64,000 nucleotides of DNA from Aptenodytes patagonicus (GCF_965638725.1 NC_134952.1:58568065-58632064); one strand, 5' to 3'; numbered from the stretch's first letter, positions 1 to 12,216 are shown. The notes: generated by a model from the sequence alone, not told the origin. Numbers and translations are program-made.

Positions 1-342
1 ATGGGCTACTTAAATGATGATTCAACTCTTTGGATTTTGTGCATGTGACTGAACAGATTGCACTGTCCTCTTTTTCCCCATTGCCACTAGCATCTGATCT
101 CACTGGATACATGCCAAAAAGGATGAGTAGCCTTAGTATTTATTCAGCTCCTTAAAGCATGGTATTTGAGAAAGGAGAAAGGGAACCTCTGTTAACGTAT
201 CATATGATATACTTTTCTTAGAAATTTCGTAGATATGTATCATGAAAAGTCTATAAAGTATGTAGTTTGTTGGGTGTTGGTTTGTTTTTTTTTAAAAAAA
301 GCTTGTTTGTTGTGTGGTTTTTTTTTCTTTTCACATCTACAG
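1..342 (+). other. TET2: TET2 last intron, 3' part
   Basis: This is the intronic sequence leading into the TET2 terminal exon. It ends in a T-rich stretch (about 317-331) and the acceptor dinucleotide AG at 341-342. A second AG at 359-360 also follows pyrimidines. The earlier one is preferred because the extra in-frame codons (LLRLSG) match the mammalian TET2 protein at this point. No other feature is seen here. Confidence 0.85.
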
Positions 343-1754
343 ATCTTTTACGTCTTTCAGGACCAGCCACACAACAACAACAGCAGCAGCAACATCCACA
401 GCGCACTCTCCCTAACAACCCTCAGTCAAATCCTATTAACTCTTACTCGGGTTCAGGTTCTGCAAATCTCTATGTAAGGTTGCCTAACCCAGCCAATGCT
501 TATCCAAGCTCTTCATACACTTCAGATCCCTATGGAGGGTCCAGTCCCCTGAACCTCTATACAACCTCATCGCAGCCTGTGGGGTCTTATTTGAATTCTT
601 CCAGTCCCATGAACCCTTATTCAGGATCATTAAGTCAAAATAACCAATATCCACCCTACCAATGCAATGGAAACATACCTATGGACAACTGCCCCTCTTA
701 CTTGGGCTCCTACCCTTCCCAGCATCAGCACATGGACTTGTATAGTTGCCAGAGCCAAGACCATATGTCTAAACTAAGTCTACCACCCATTCAAACATTA
801 TACCAGCATAGGTTTGGGAATAACCAGAGTTTTGGTCCCAAGTACTTGAATTATGGAAACCAAAATATGCAGGTAGACTCCTTCAGTAATTGCACCATTA
901 GACCAAATGTACACCATGTGGGGTCTTTTTCCGCTTACTCCACCCATGAGGCTGACGGCCATTTTATGGAGGTTGCCTCAAGGTTAAAATCTAATCTGAG
1001 TAATCCGAGCATGGATTATGCCTCCATGAGTAAAACCAGTGAACATCATCATGTGCAACCCCCTCCACATTTAGCACATGACTACCATTCTGCTCCAAGT
1101 ATGTTTAGTGGTCCTCCTAATTCACTGCATCTCCAAAATAAGGATAGTGAAATGATTTCACATGCAGTTAATGGTTTGTCTAACATGCTTCCAGGTCAAA
1201 ACCATGACAGGACTACTCCCCAGGGTGGTTTAGATAAAACTGATGTGCTGAATCCAGAAAAAGCAGAGGATCCTGATGAAGTCTGGTCAGATAGTGAGCA
1301 GAGCTTTCTGGATCCAGAAATTGGAGGAGTGGCAGTTGCTCCATCTCATGGGTCAATTCTCATAGAGTGCGCAAAACGAGAGCTCCACGCAACGACTCCC
1401 TTAAAAAATCCCAACAGGAACCATCCCACCAGAATATCCCTTGTCTTTTACCAGCACAAGAGTATGAATGAGCCAAAACACGGTCTGGCTCTGTGGGAGG
1501 CAAAGATGGCTGAGAAGGCAAGAGAGAAAGAAGAGGAATGTGAAAAGTACGGTCCAGACTACGTGCCTCAGAAATCTTACGGCAAAAAAGCAAAGCGGGA
1601 GCCTGCTGAGCCACACGAACCCTCAGAGCCAACGTACGTGCGCTTCATCAAGTCTCTTGCACAAAGGACACTGTCGGTCACCACAGACTCCACAGTAACT
1701 ACATCTCCATATGCCTTTACACGGGTTACAGGGCCTTACAACCGATATATCTAA
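343..1754 (+). CDS. TET2: TET2 terminal coding exon (methylcytosine dioxygenase, C-terminal part)
   Basis: This exon encodes the last 469 residues of TET2, an Fe(II)/2-oxoglutarate dioxygenase that oxidises 5-methylcytosine to hydroxymethyl-, formyl- and carboxylcytosine in nuclear DNA. The exon starts with two bases completing a split codon, so the intron is phase 1, and it ends at TAA 1752-1754. First comes a short polyglutamine run (CAA/CAG, about 376-396), then a long Ser/Pro/Tyr/Asn-rich segment, the low-conservation insert of the double-stranded beta-helix. The conserved core resumes at about 1279 ([14 protein letters not shown]). The ELHATTP histidine (1386-1388) corresponds to the third iron ligand, human H1881. 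The Arg at 1431-1433 and Ser at 1437-1439 match the 2-oxoglutarate-binding R1896 and S1898. A basic KKAKREP cluster near the C-terminus could aid nuclear import. The protein ends [11 protein letters not shown], as in mammals. The frame is intact and all visible catalytic residues are kept. The upstream exons with the Cys-rich domain and HxD motif lie outside the window. Confidence 0.97.
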
Positions 1755-4700
1755 CATCACACCTTTGTTCGTTACCTCATTTGAAAAAACACCTTGTCAG
1801 TAGGGTAGTTCTTCTTTAGGTTTTGGGGAGGGCAAGGGTGGAGAAGAAAACAGTGTTTTTACAAAACTCATCGGTGGAAAAAGCCTCAGCACACCAGCAA
1901 AAGGAGGTAATCTCACTAGCGCACTTATTTTCCACTGATTTTTAAGTGGTCACAGATGGCACGTAGGAAACAAGACCAAAGCATCCTATGCAAAAACAAA
2001 AACAAAACACAAAAGTGTTTCACAATTTACATCTGAAAACACTGGCTCCGTTACAGAGAGAGATAATCTGCAAATGGATTTTTTTTTCCTTACAGTTTTG
2101 CACATCTGTGGCCACTTTTAATGTCATCAAGTTTGCATAGTCATGGAACAGGAGCAAAAAAAAACCCTGAAAAAATAATGCTGTAGTATTCCAACTGCAG
2201 GAATCTTAAAATAACATCTGGTGCTGAATCTATGATGTACTGAAATACTGGAATTATGGCTTTTTAACATGCAGTTTTTACTGTAATCTTATTAGTCTCT
2301 TGATTTTATTTAACAAAGTAGATAAGTATAAAACATAATGAATAGACAGCAAAACACTGAATTTGTTTGGATATTCTAAAACCATGGTGCTATCTAAGAG
2401 AATGGTGTCTTTATTTTAACAGTCAAACAGTTAATGCCTTTATAACAAAATGTCAATGATGTAGTCAAATGGTCTTCAACAACAGGGAGGACCTTTTCAT
2501 TCATGTATGTATTGAATTTACCTGGTGTTAAAATAAGCTTACTTTTTAACATATGGGAATTACAAAGACCTCTGGATTTTGCTCATCCAGTCAAGTCCTA
2601 GAAAAGGACAATAAAATATATAGAGAGATATTTTTTTTTAAATAGTGTTTCAAAAGCACTTTGTCTACCTAAGCTTGGCAACTTGAACAATGCTAAGGTA
2701 CTAAGACATTAAAAAAAAAAAAGAGTTTACTTTGATTTTAAAATGCAAAGATAATTTTTTTAAACTAAAAAAGCTTTTAAATACTTTTGTTTTAGCCGTG
2801 CATCTGCTAGTGGGCTACATATCCATTTTTAATACAGTCAGTTACGGTAAAAATGGGGCTTACTGGATATAAGGGAATACTTTAGTACACAAAACACATG
2901 TTTTTCTGGTGCTCATCTCACAGCTATACTGTAAACTGTTTTCTACAATTATTATGACAAGTTCATTGCTCAAATATGTACAGTTTTAAGGAAAGAATTT
3001 TATATTAACCACAAGTAATAATTAGCAGCATGCGACAGACTACAACTAGCTAGCTTGGGCTTCTGCTGTTTTTAAAGATCTGTATGCTCTTCAAATATTG
3101 AATGGCAGATTGCTTTTGTGTTGATAATTATGTACATTGTGGTGTAAGTCATTTCTCGGTGCAAGTGTCCTCTTTCCCAGGAAGATTGAGCAGACCGATG
3201 CCTACACAAGATGAATGAAACAGGGTTAGTTCTGTGTGATTCCGTTGATTAAATAGAAAAAAAAAAAATAGGCAGCTGGCTTGCTGTGGTGGTTTTAAAT
3301 CGTTAATTTCTATTAAAAAAAAAAAGCAGGAGAGTTGTATAGTAAATTAAATTGTAAACAAAACTTTTTTTAACGCAATGCTTTAGTATTTTAGTACTGT
3401 AAAAATATTAAATCTATATATATTTGGGTTTTGAGCTGAATTCACATCATGGTGCTACTCAGCCTGCTACAAATATATCATAATGTGAGCTAAAAATACA
3501 TTAAAAGGTTTGAGTGATGTTCCTACTTGTCATATACCTCAACACTAGTTTGGCAATAGGATATTGAACTGAGTGTGAAAGTTTATATATTGTATACCAT
3601 CTTTTTCCCCCAATAGCCTTTGAAAAAAACAAACAAAAAAAACAAAACAAAAAAAAAAACCTCTCTCAATACTTGACATTTTAGCAAGTATAACTTGAAC
3701 TTCAACTTTTTTTTTCTTTTTTTTTTTTGGTTCTAAAAATTCAGGGATATTTCAGCTCATGTTCTCCTATGCCAACGTGTCACCTGTGTGTATGTAAAGC
3801 TGTTGTAGGTTAAATATATTATTCTTGGGTTTTTTGTTTTGTTTTGGGTTTTTTTTCAGGGATTTAATGCTTTTCTTTTGAATCCCTTCTCTAATTTTTC
3901 TTGTACATGTATTGATGTAACTAAAACTAATTTTGTAAATTTGTTAGCTCTTTTTATTGTAATGAAAGCATTTAAGAGATTTAGAATGTTTTGCCTGTTT
4001 CAGATGAATAAACAAAAAGAAAGTAGAATGCACTGAGCTGATTAAAGGGAAAAACGTAAGGCAGGGGTTTGGCAAGTGACTGTTTGCTAGAGTTGTTCAA
4101 GTCACTCTCTAAACAAGGCTTCTTGGATACTGTAATGAATAAAATAAAATATAAAAAGGTACAGTCTGTACAAGGGCTTCCCTAAACATGTAAACCTCCA
4201 CGTCCCAGATATATCTTGTGCAATATACTGTAAGATTAAGTTTGGTCAAAAGAAATTTTATCTAACAGAATCACAACCTGACTCGAGTAAATCAACGGAG
4301 GCCTTTGGGTTTAATGGTCAAATATTTATTAATGGCAATTTTGTTTTTTAAATCTCAGTCTGTGACTTTACCCACTGCATTGAAACAAAAGTTTCGCCTT
4401 TTTAAAAAAAAAAATTAATGATGGTTATATGTCAGATTAATTAAATCATTATAAATCTTCATCTTTCGGTGATTTTTTTTTTTAAGTCCTATATTATTCA
4501 TGTAATCCATTGTAGATGTCTGGTTAATATGCCGTGCACCGTCATTTGCCAAACTGCTGGCAGCAGGAGCAGGAAGCTTAGTTGGTGAATCAGTTTTGTA
4601 TTGTAAATACCCAAACTGTAATTTTCGGTGTACAGAACCCTGCCTCAGTTGGAACGAATGACAAAGCAGACATAAAATTGCTTGTATAGGATTATCAGGT

Positions 4701-5095
4701 TGACTATAGCCATACTTGAAGATGCTTCTGAGTGGTGTCAACTTTACTTGAATGAATTTTTCATCTTGATTGACGCACAGTGGTATAAAGTTCACTTCTA
4801 AAGCTAGTGGTTAACTTGTGTAGGAAACTTTAGCAGTTTGACACTAAGGTAATGAACTTCTGTGTGCATTTTCTATGCTTATGTTCTACTTTTTTTTTTT
4901 TTTTTTTTACTTTAGTTTCATTCATTTTCATGAAATGTTTGGTATGTCTATAAAGAATCTGAGGATGGTTATAAATACTGTAAGTATTGTAATGTAATGC
5001 AGGTTATTTGAAAGCTGTTTATTATTATATCATTCCTGATAACGCTGAGATGTGGGTGTTTTTAATAAAATTTATATTTATTTAATGCACTCTAA
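1755..5095 (+). other. TET2: TET2 3' untranslated region
   Basis: A long AT-rich 3'UTR of about 3.3 kb follows the TET2 stop codon. From about 4500 to the end it strongly resembles the distal 3'UTR of mammalian TET2 as I remember it, including the final AATAAA region. Possible earlier poly(A) signals (AATAAA) lie at 2610, 4007, 4138 and 4143. The UTR carries many microRNA seed matches, listed under findings. It also has A/C-rich (3623-3660) and T-rich (3707-3728, 4891-4909) tracts. There is no sense-strand coding potential. The end at about 5095 is inferred from the last poly(A) signal plus the usual 15-30 nt spacing. Confidence 0.85.
5064..5069 (+). terminator. TET2: TET2 distal poly(A) signal
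   Basis: A canonical AATAAA sits about 25 nt before a CAC/TCTA cleavage context and a following GT-rich stretch (about 5092-5106). This is the last such signal before sequence character changes to unremarkable intergenic DNA, so it is taken as the main distal end of TET2 mRNA. Upstream AATAAA copies could give shorter isoforms lacking the distal microRNA sites. Confidence 0.8.
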
Positions 5096-5848
5096 GTCTG
5101 TCTTGCGGAAACTTGTCTTTCCCTCTCATTTTTATCCGCTAACAACAAAGCCAGCGCAGTGAAACGTGGCCCCTAGTACCAGCCACGGGTCAAGAGCCCC
5201 AGGGGAACCGGACAACGCTTATAGGGCCGAGGAAACTGCTAGCCTGGGGAACTTAAATCTAAAACTGTGTTATGGGAAACGGAGGAAGTTGCGAACTGCA
5301 GCAGCTTAGAAATTGAATGCATCGACTGACATACCAGGACAACCCAAACTTTTCAATGAAGCAGGCCCACGCACCCACACGGGTTTAGCCCACCTCCATC
5401 TTCCCTGACTCAAGCATCACACTCAAATGAAATGCATCACTAGGGACTTCAAAACAGGAGATCTAGACATCACATTTATTCCTAGTTCTGCTTTGACTCT
5501 TGCCTCTAATGGCCTGGGACGCTAGCTACCTAGCCCAGGCTACTGCTCCATAAAACCTGTGTTTGCAGTGAAGGAGGGAGGCATTTTCATGGGCAGAAGA
5601 GCGTGTAGAGCATCACTGCTGGTTTCCTACTGGTGTTTGTGGACACAGATGAATATGGCATGTTCGCTGCTGGAATTTCCTCACTGCTCGAGTAACAGCC
5701 ACAAATGCATACCTGGCAGAGGCAGGACAAGGGGGAGACTCTAGGGCTTCATTGGTTTGTTGGGGGTATTTATCTCTACCTGTTTATGCATTTTCCAGTT
5801 GGCTTCAAATTACTCCCAAATGGTGGGATGATCCAACGGATAGTATTA
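5096..5848. other. Intergenic, no gene seen
   Basis: Sequence between the TET2 3' end and the first CR1 fragment. Short open frames here have no recognisable similarity. No RNA gene or further repeat is seen. Confidence 0.6.
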
Positions 5849-6084
5849 TTGCACCAAGGGAGGTTTAGATTGGATATTAGGAAAAATTTCTTCACCGAAA
5901 GGGCTGTCAAGCACTGGAAGAGGCTGCTCAGGGAAGTGGTTGAGTCACCATCCCTGGAGGTATTTAAAAGACATGTAGATGTGGTGCTGAGGGACATGGT
6001 TTAGTGGCGGATTTGGCAGTGCTAGGTTAACGGTTGGACTCAATGATCTTAAAGGTCTTTTCCAACCTAAACGATTCTATGATT
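5849..6084 (+). mobile_element. CR1 LINE fragment, 3' end only
   Basis: A 5'-truncated CR1 retroposon of about 235 bp. It encodes the last few dozen residues of ORF2 ([26 protein letters not shown]), stops at TAG 6002-6004, and continues into the short CR1 3'UTR, which ends with the typical GATTCTATGATT repeat. It closely matches the 3' end of the copy at 14750-15985, including the text just after the stop, so both probably belong to the same or neighbouring subfamilies. No poly(A) tail is present, as expected for CR1. Confidence 0.93.
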
Positions 6085-9000
6085 AAGAAAAAAACAAAAT
6101 TATAAAAGCCTAAAACCTCATGTATAATCTAAATCACACATAATCTAGAGAAAAGCAGAAGCAATAAGAAAGTGTGTCTGAATCAATACCAGGACAGACA
6201 TTCTTGCAGGCACCAGATAAAAGCTTGTTTTTGTGGTCCCTTCTTTTAACTTCAAGGGATATCAGGACCGAATCCTGAAATATTCTCTTCTGTGGGAAGA
6301 GACAGGAATTGCTCTCTCCACGGCTGCAAAATGTTTCTGCGACAATTGGTACTTGAAAGCTTCTCAAGCTTTCTCTTTTAAGACCCCGAGTTTGTTGTTA
6401 GCCCTGGTTACCCCATCCATCAATGCCACGCACCTCGGGAATGCCCCCCTGCTCCGTACATTCATATAGCTAAGTGTCTTGGGCATGCAGTGATTTGAAA
6501 CTCAAAAAATCTGTAATGTTCACCCCTGGCTCTCAGCATATTCCCAGACGGGAATGTCTTGAGGCAGGCTAGCACACTGCAGCAGCCAAGTGTTGCTCTT
6601 TTCTGTGCGCAGGTGCACTTTAATGCATTAGACAGCTGGAACCGACAGATGCACTCGCTTTAACAAAGGTCTATCACCCCTTTAGCCTTCCCCGGAAAAA
6701 AATCCTGCCATTAATGAACATTCCCACCGGCCGCCTTTTAACGTAAGCGGCTCTCTCTTCAGTGCACTTCGACGGATCTCGCTTCAGAGGCGCTGCTAAC
6801 ATTGGCACAACGCGCCCCCAGCCAAGGCCACTGGGAAGTCAAACCATACCTGCCGACCGCGCTTCTCCCACAAACGCGGGCTCTCCCCGAGACAAGGGCA
6901 GATTGCTCGTGTGCCTCGGGTGGCTGTGACCAAGGCACCACTTACTTACCATCGCTACCCAAACCACAGGCTGCTAGCCCTGATAAGTTAGTTACAACTG
7001 GGGGTGCCCAGCTGAGCATCCAGCTCCCAGAGGTAGCTTCTGCCTCGCCTTTCCTCTTCTCTTACCCATCTGTTCTGTCGTTTTCTGCCTTTTGACATCT
7101 CAGAGAGGACAATGCAGCTTTTTTATGGGAATGACTGAAAAGCCTGTGATGACAAGCCAAGCCAGGGTGAACAAACCCCAGGCAAAATTTAAGAGCAACA
7201 GGTGATCGTGCTCAAGGATACAGAAAAGTATCCAGCATGGAAGAGTGGGGAAAAGGAAAAAAAAAACCACTTAAACAAAAGGATTTATTTTGGAGAAGTA
7301 AAGCACCTTACAGAAGAAGGCAGGGATTAAGAAGTGGTGGGTAATGGTGGTTTCTCCGTATGCACATTTTCACCACTACTTTCAAATATGAATTAGGAAA
7401 TATTTAAAAAAAAAAAAAAACTCAAATCTTTTCACTCAAGTAAAACTCAAAGCAGGGGAACAAGACCTTGGATGTAAATGTGAAGCCTGTGGTTTACACC
7501 TAGTTGCAAAACAGCTTATAGAAACGCACATTCTCTTGCCCGTAGGCTGTTCAGAAGAGCACGGCACTGTGCCTGCCGGCAGAGCTGCAAGGCAGCGCTC
7601 TCCGTTACTTCTGCACTTGCGTGACAAGTGTCACGCCGAACTCACTGAAGGTTGCCGATAGTTCAGCAGCACCGAGATTAGAATTGGTAGATATCATCTC
7701 AACAGTAAATTAATACTCTGCTATTTAACTGACACAGTGACTTTTTTTTTTTCTGAAAAACATGCATCTGTCAAGTTTCTGTTACACTCAACTATGTTTA
7801 CCTAATGCAGGTCCAACTAATAATTTTGAGGCACTCAGTAAATGACCATTTTGTCTCAGAGGACTGACGATTTTACCCCCACCACCCCATGAGCTACAGT
7901 GATAGCTCTCCTTCCATCACTCTGTGTGAGACATTTCGTTTTTCAACTAAGTTTATGTATTAAGTGGGTCCCTTTACTTCGACCTGTAAATGATTCCCTA
8001 AGTTAGCTTAATTAGGGCAAGTATTGTACTAGGACTGACTCTTGCAGAACTTACAAATAAGTCAGTCAGCTCCGTGTTTTACTTGCCTCACCTCTAACCA
8101 GCAAAGGGAATAACTGATGTGCATGAAGTTAGCATAGAAAGTGTGGCTGATTTAAAGAAAAAAAAAAAATCCTCTGTTTAGAGGGAAGAAAAACCTTGCA
8201 CTGGGGTAAGAAAGTGCGAAAGAAGGAGGAAAAGGTCTGTTAAAGATCTACTGCTATCCTTTCTACACTTTCCGATCAACAGAGAAAACCGAGGCTTGAA
8301 GCTGTGTAGTTGACTTGCTCATTGCAGCATGAGGCACTCGAGCCCCAGACGAACACCACGCTCACTGTAGCCACCCTGCAGCAGAGCGGGGTGCCGGTGG
8401 CCCCTGTCTGCACAGGGGAACAGAAGGGAGGGACCCCCAGATGCCAGGCCGTGGGGAAGGGAATTACATACTTCCTACAACATGGTATAAAACATACCCA
8501 AGGCTTTTCAGTTTAGAAATCTCCTTATTCTTGACTTCCAAGGGTCACCTTCCTTCCAGGTTTGGAGCCTGCACCTGTTTCTTTCAGACGTAGGAACAAG
8601 GCACCACTGTTTCTCCCCTAGACCATTTTGCCATCAATTCAGTGGTCTGAGTACTCACTACCTTGACATTCAGGTCCTCCTTGCCTGAACAGATTCAGAG
8701 CACCATCTTACAGGATGTAAAAGGCTTAAAATACTCTGGGGTACACAGAGGCACATCACATCACCCCCCTCCTTCCCACGTCACATAAAAAAATACTTCA
8801 AATCATTGTATGAAGGAGTGGGGGGAGGGAGAGCCTGCTGTTCCACTTCCTTTTAAGACGGGGTTTAATCCTCAGTGTAAAAAACAGTGCCACTCTCTTG
8901 ATTCATTCCAGCAGAAACACGGCACTCGCTGCTGGAGGAGGCCACGAGAGGGTTTGCAGGGTTTTTTCTTTTACAATCCAGCCAAGCTAATCAAGGTTAA

Positions 9001-11574
9001 CCTGTTTCTCCCACTCAGGATTTGCTTCAACTAGCACATTAAATACTTTGTCTTTGTAGTATTTTACACAAGGAAAACCATCCCAGGGTAAGCACATTTC
9101 CTTCTAATGTCATGGCAACACAGCTGTACGCTCCTAAATCACGGCAGAAAAGCCAGCCCGGTGCCTGGCAAGAACAGCTTGGGATTGTGGTTCAGCTTCC
9201 TTTTAGCTTCCACTGCATTAGCAATTGGAACCTCATTGGATTTTCAGGCATAATCATCTTCCTCCTATTTTTCTGCTCCTGTTGTGATTATTTGTAAAAA
9301 TGACAGCACCATTATCTTCTGGTATGTAAGCCTTCATACAGACCACTTTTGGTAAAGAGATTTAACTGGAGGGGATGGCTTAAAGTGCAGTCTGCTCTGA
9401 AAAGGGATGGGGAAAGTGGCATCCTGGGGCTCTCAGTCCGCATTTCAATTATTGTGGTAGTTAACATGCCTGATTTGGAAGGGGGGTGGCATTTTCCCCC
9501 ATCTATCCCTCTGCAAACAGATGCAACAGATCTCCTCTGACTAGCCCTTCTCCCCACCTGTGTAGTCCTGGCTCTGTTGACATTTGTACAGGCATAAAGC
9601 TGGTCAGATGGCAGGAATCCAGTTCTAATTAATGGGAGCAAATGGTTTGCTATAAACAGAGGAAGGGTTGGCATGGGGGGAGGTGACAGATGTCAAGCAA
9701 GGGGAAAACATCTATTAGCTGTTCCCTCCTCCACCACCACCACATTTGTTTTGCATGACAGCCCTTCAGTTCAGGCCCTGGCTTAAAACATCCAGACTCC
9801 ACATATTGGATCTGTATTTGAACCTTTGCAGCATCCGCACAGCCTTCCTGAGGAGAAGGACAGGATACTGGAAGGGACCGTATAAGGCAGAATTTTAAAA
9901 CCTCAGGCTTGCCTGCTCTTCAAGAATTTATACAGTCTTATAATCAGTAACCCTGGCAAATCTCCCCTCTGCTTGTCTCTCTGCTGTTAACACTCTCTAT
10001 ACCAGAAGCAAGCATGGATTTTGCCAGAGGGCTGCAGTTTGCAGGCATTTATTCTCCCAGCTCTTAAGATGAAAACGACTGCTCCTTTGCACCAAAGCAC
10101 TCCAATGTCTCTGGTACAGGATGTAAACAAGAGCAGCCTATTTCCACCTTGACCCAGGCTCCTGCTGCACCCTTAAGCGAGCTGCAGAAATTCCTCAGCA
10201 GAGCTGCTCCAGGGAAGACGGCGACCAAGGCCATGGCACAACACACACGCCTCGCAGGGGACACCCTGGGCTCCTCCTGTCCGAAACCCCAGGCAACAAA
10301 TACCAGCTGATCTAATGGTAGCACAGAGGAAACTCATCTGTATCAAGACAATGACACTGTGAGGAGGTGCCGGGCGATACCAGCCAAACCGAAGCCGTAC
10401 AAGGAGGAAAAGGGGGTCTGACAGTTCCCGCAGCACTCAAATTGCCAAGTGTAAAACCCAGACACGTAAGGGGACAAGACGAAGGTAAGCCTCTCTCACA
10501 GGACTACCAAGAGGACATGGGGAACGTTTTAGACCTGCTATCTTGGTAATTTTCCCAGCAGCAACCCGCTGGCATTTTACAGAAGGATTTGCGACAGGAT
10601 TCCTAGCCCCGGCGCAGGCAGAGGCATGGTTTCCAGGTTAAATCAAATTGAAAACCAGATGTGCTTTTGTCAAGGAAACCAGGTCAAGTGTAGCCACGAG
10701 GTTTCAGAGCTCCTGCAGCTGTGCCTGTTACGTGAAGAAAGCAGTGCTGCCTCCGCCTCCTCCACCACCACCACATTCACTGTTGCTGCACAGCAGCAGC
10801 TGCTTCCTTGGGAAAGGCAGGCAAGCAGCTTACTTACACAGACTTAGACCCAAAAAACCCCCCACATTTTGAGTGCAAGGGAAAGAAGAAAACTTCACAA
10901 AGTCTGAAGAGGACCTGACAAGTTTCTGTGAATCCAACAACTATTCCTATGTGCTCTCTTCGTGCATTTGTAGTAAGGTGCTATAGAACTACTCAAATAC
11001 ACAGCTAAGTATAGACAGTCAGGTATAGCTGACATTGGACTAGCTGGGAACCTTGGCAGATGTTTCCTTCCTCTTCCTAAGAAAGTAGTTTGCCGCCAGT
11101 TGATAGTCACCAGTTACACCTGGCTGTTAGATTTCTCTGTAGGTAGATCTCCACAGCATAATTTATGGACTATCGTTCTAGGAAAGCCACTGCCCTCTTT
11201 TGGGGGGGTTATGCGTTATACTTGTGCTGATAAAAACAAACAAAAGATTTGCTGCATATTTGATGTCTGCGTGCTTGCCTCTAGAGCACAGGCTAAGCAG
11301 TGAGCAGATGCTGTTCTATCCATGGAGGGCCCTGCTGCTAGCGAGTATTCCCAAACAGCTCCTGGTAAAAAGCAAATAAAGTTCTTGCTTGTTCAGTTAA
11401 CTCTGATCAATCAATTACAGTTAAGAAGAGAGATTATACGTTACACATGACCTCTTGCCACAGAGGCTGGAAAGAGATCTCTTGCCTACCACGCACACAA
11501 ACATTTTCCAAAAATGTAGCTGGGTTCCTGTTAGGAAGCATAGTCACCATTTTTTAATTACTTTTAACTTAAAG
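6085..11574. other. Intergenic, no gene seen
   Basis: About 5.5 kb between two CR1 fragments. It contains a small CpG-rich patch (about 6728-6905), A- and T-runs (for example 7402-7421) and many short open frames lacking recognisable domains. No splice-bounded conserved exon, RNA gene or additional mobile element could be supported. Confidence 0.5.
6728..6905. other. Small CpG-rich patch
   Basis: A short segment with clustered CG dinucleotides (for example near 6771, 6791, 6811, 6858, 6878 and 6888) in otherwise CpG-poor DNA. It is too short for a standard CpG island by eye and no promoter element is evident. It could be an unannotated exon, a regulatory element or a repeat remnant. Confidence 0.3.
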
Positions 11575-12216
11575 TATCAATACAGGCTGGGGGATGAAGG
11601 GGTTGAGAGCAGCCCTGCCGAGAAGGACTTGGGGGTACTGGTGGATGAAAAGCTGGACATGAGCCAGCAATGTGCGCTCGCAGCCCAGAAGGCCAACCAT
11701 ATCCTGGGCTGCATCAAAAGCAGCGTGGCCAGCAGGTCGAGGGAGGGGATTCTGCCCCTCTACTCTGCTCTGCTGAGACCCCACCTGGAGTCCTGCGTCC
11801 AGCTCTGGAGCCCCCAGCATAAGGAAGACACGGACCTGTTGGAGCGGGTCCAGAAGAGGGCCACGAAAATGATCAGGGGGATGGAACACCTCTCCTATGA
11901 AGGAAGGCTGAGAGAGTTGGGGTTGTTCAGCCTGGAGAAGAGAAGGCTTCGGAGAGACCTTATTGCAGCCTTTCAATACCTAAAGGGGGCTTACAAGAAA
12001 GATGGTGGCAAACTTTTTAGCAGGGCCTGTTGCGACAGGACAAGGGGGAATGGCTTTAAACTAAAGGGGGGTAGATTTAGACTAGATCTAAGGAAGAAAT
12101 TTTTTATGCTGAGGGTGGTGAAACACTGGCACAGGTTGCCCAGAGAGGTGGTGGATGCCCCATCCCTGGAAACATTCCAGGTCAGGTTGGACGGGGCTCT
12201 GAGCAGCCTGATCTAG
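11575..12216 (+). pseudogene. CR1 ORF2 C-terminal remnant
   Basis: The retained reading frame encodes the thumb/C-terminal region of CR1 ORF2. Recognisable stretches are [39 protein letters not shown], the [20 protein letters not shown] segment, and the terminal [20 protein letters not shown]. The endonuclease and the RT palm motifs, including FADD, are missing, so no enzyme can be made. The open frame extends upstream into unrelated DNA only by chance. It is a dead 5'-truncated copy. Confidence 0.93.

Noticed and set aside
267..342. Upstream extension of the TET2 frame to an ATG at 267
   Set aside because: The frame reads Phe/Leu/Lys runs from intronic T and A tracts, and a good acceptor lies at 341-342. 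TET2 homology begins only after it.
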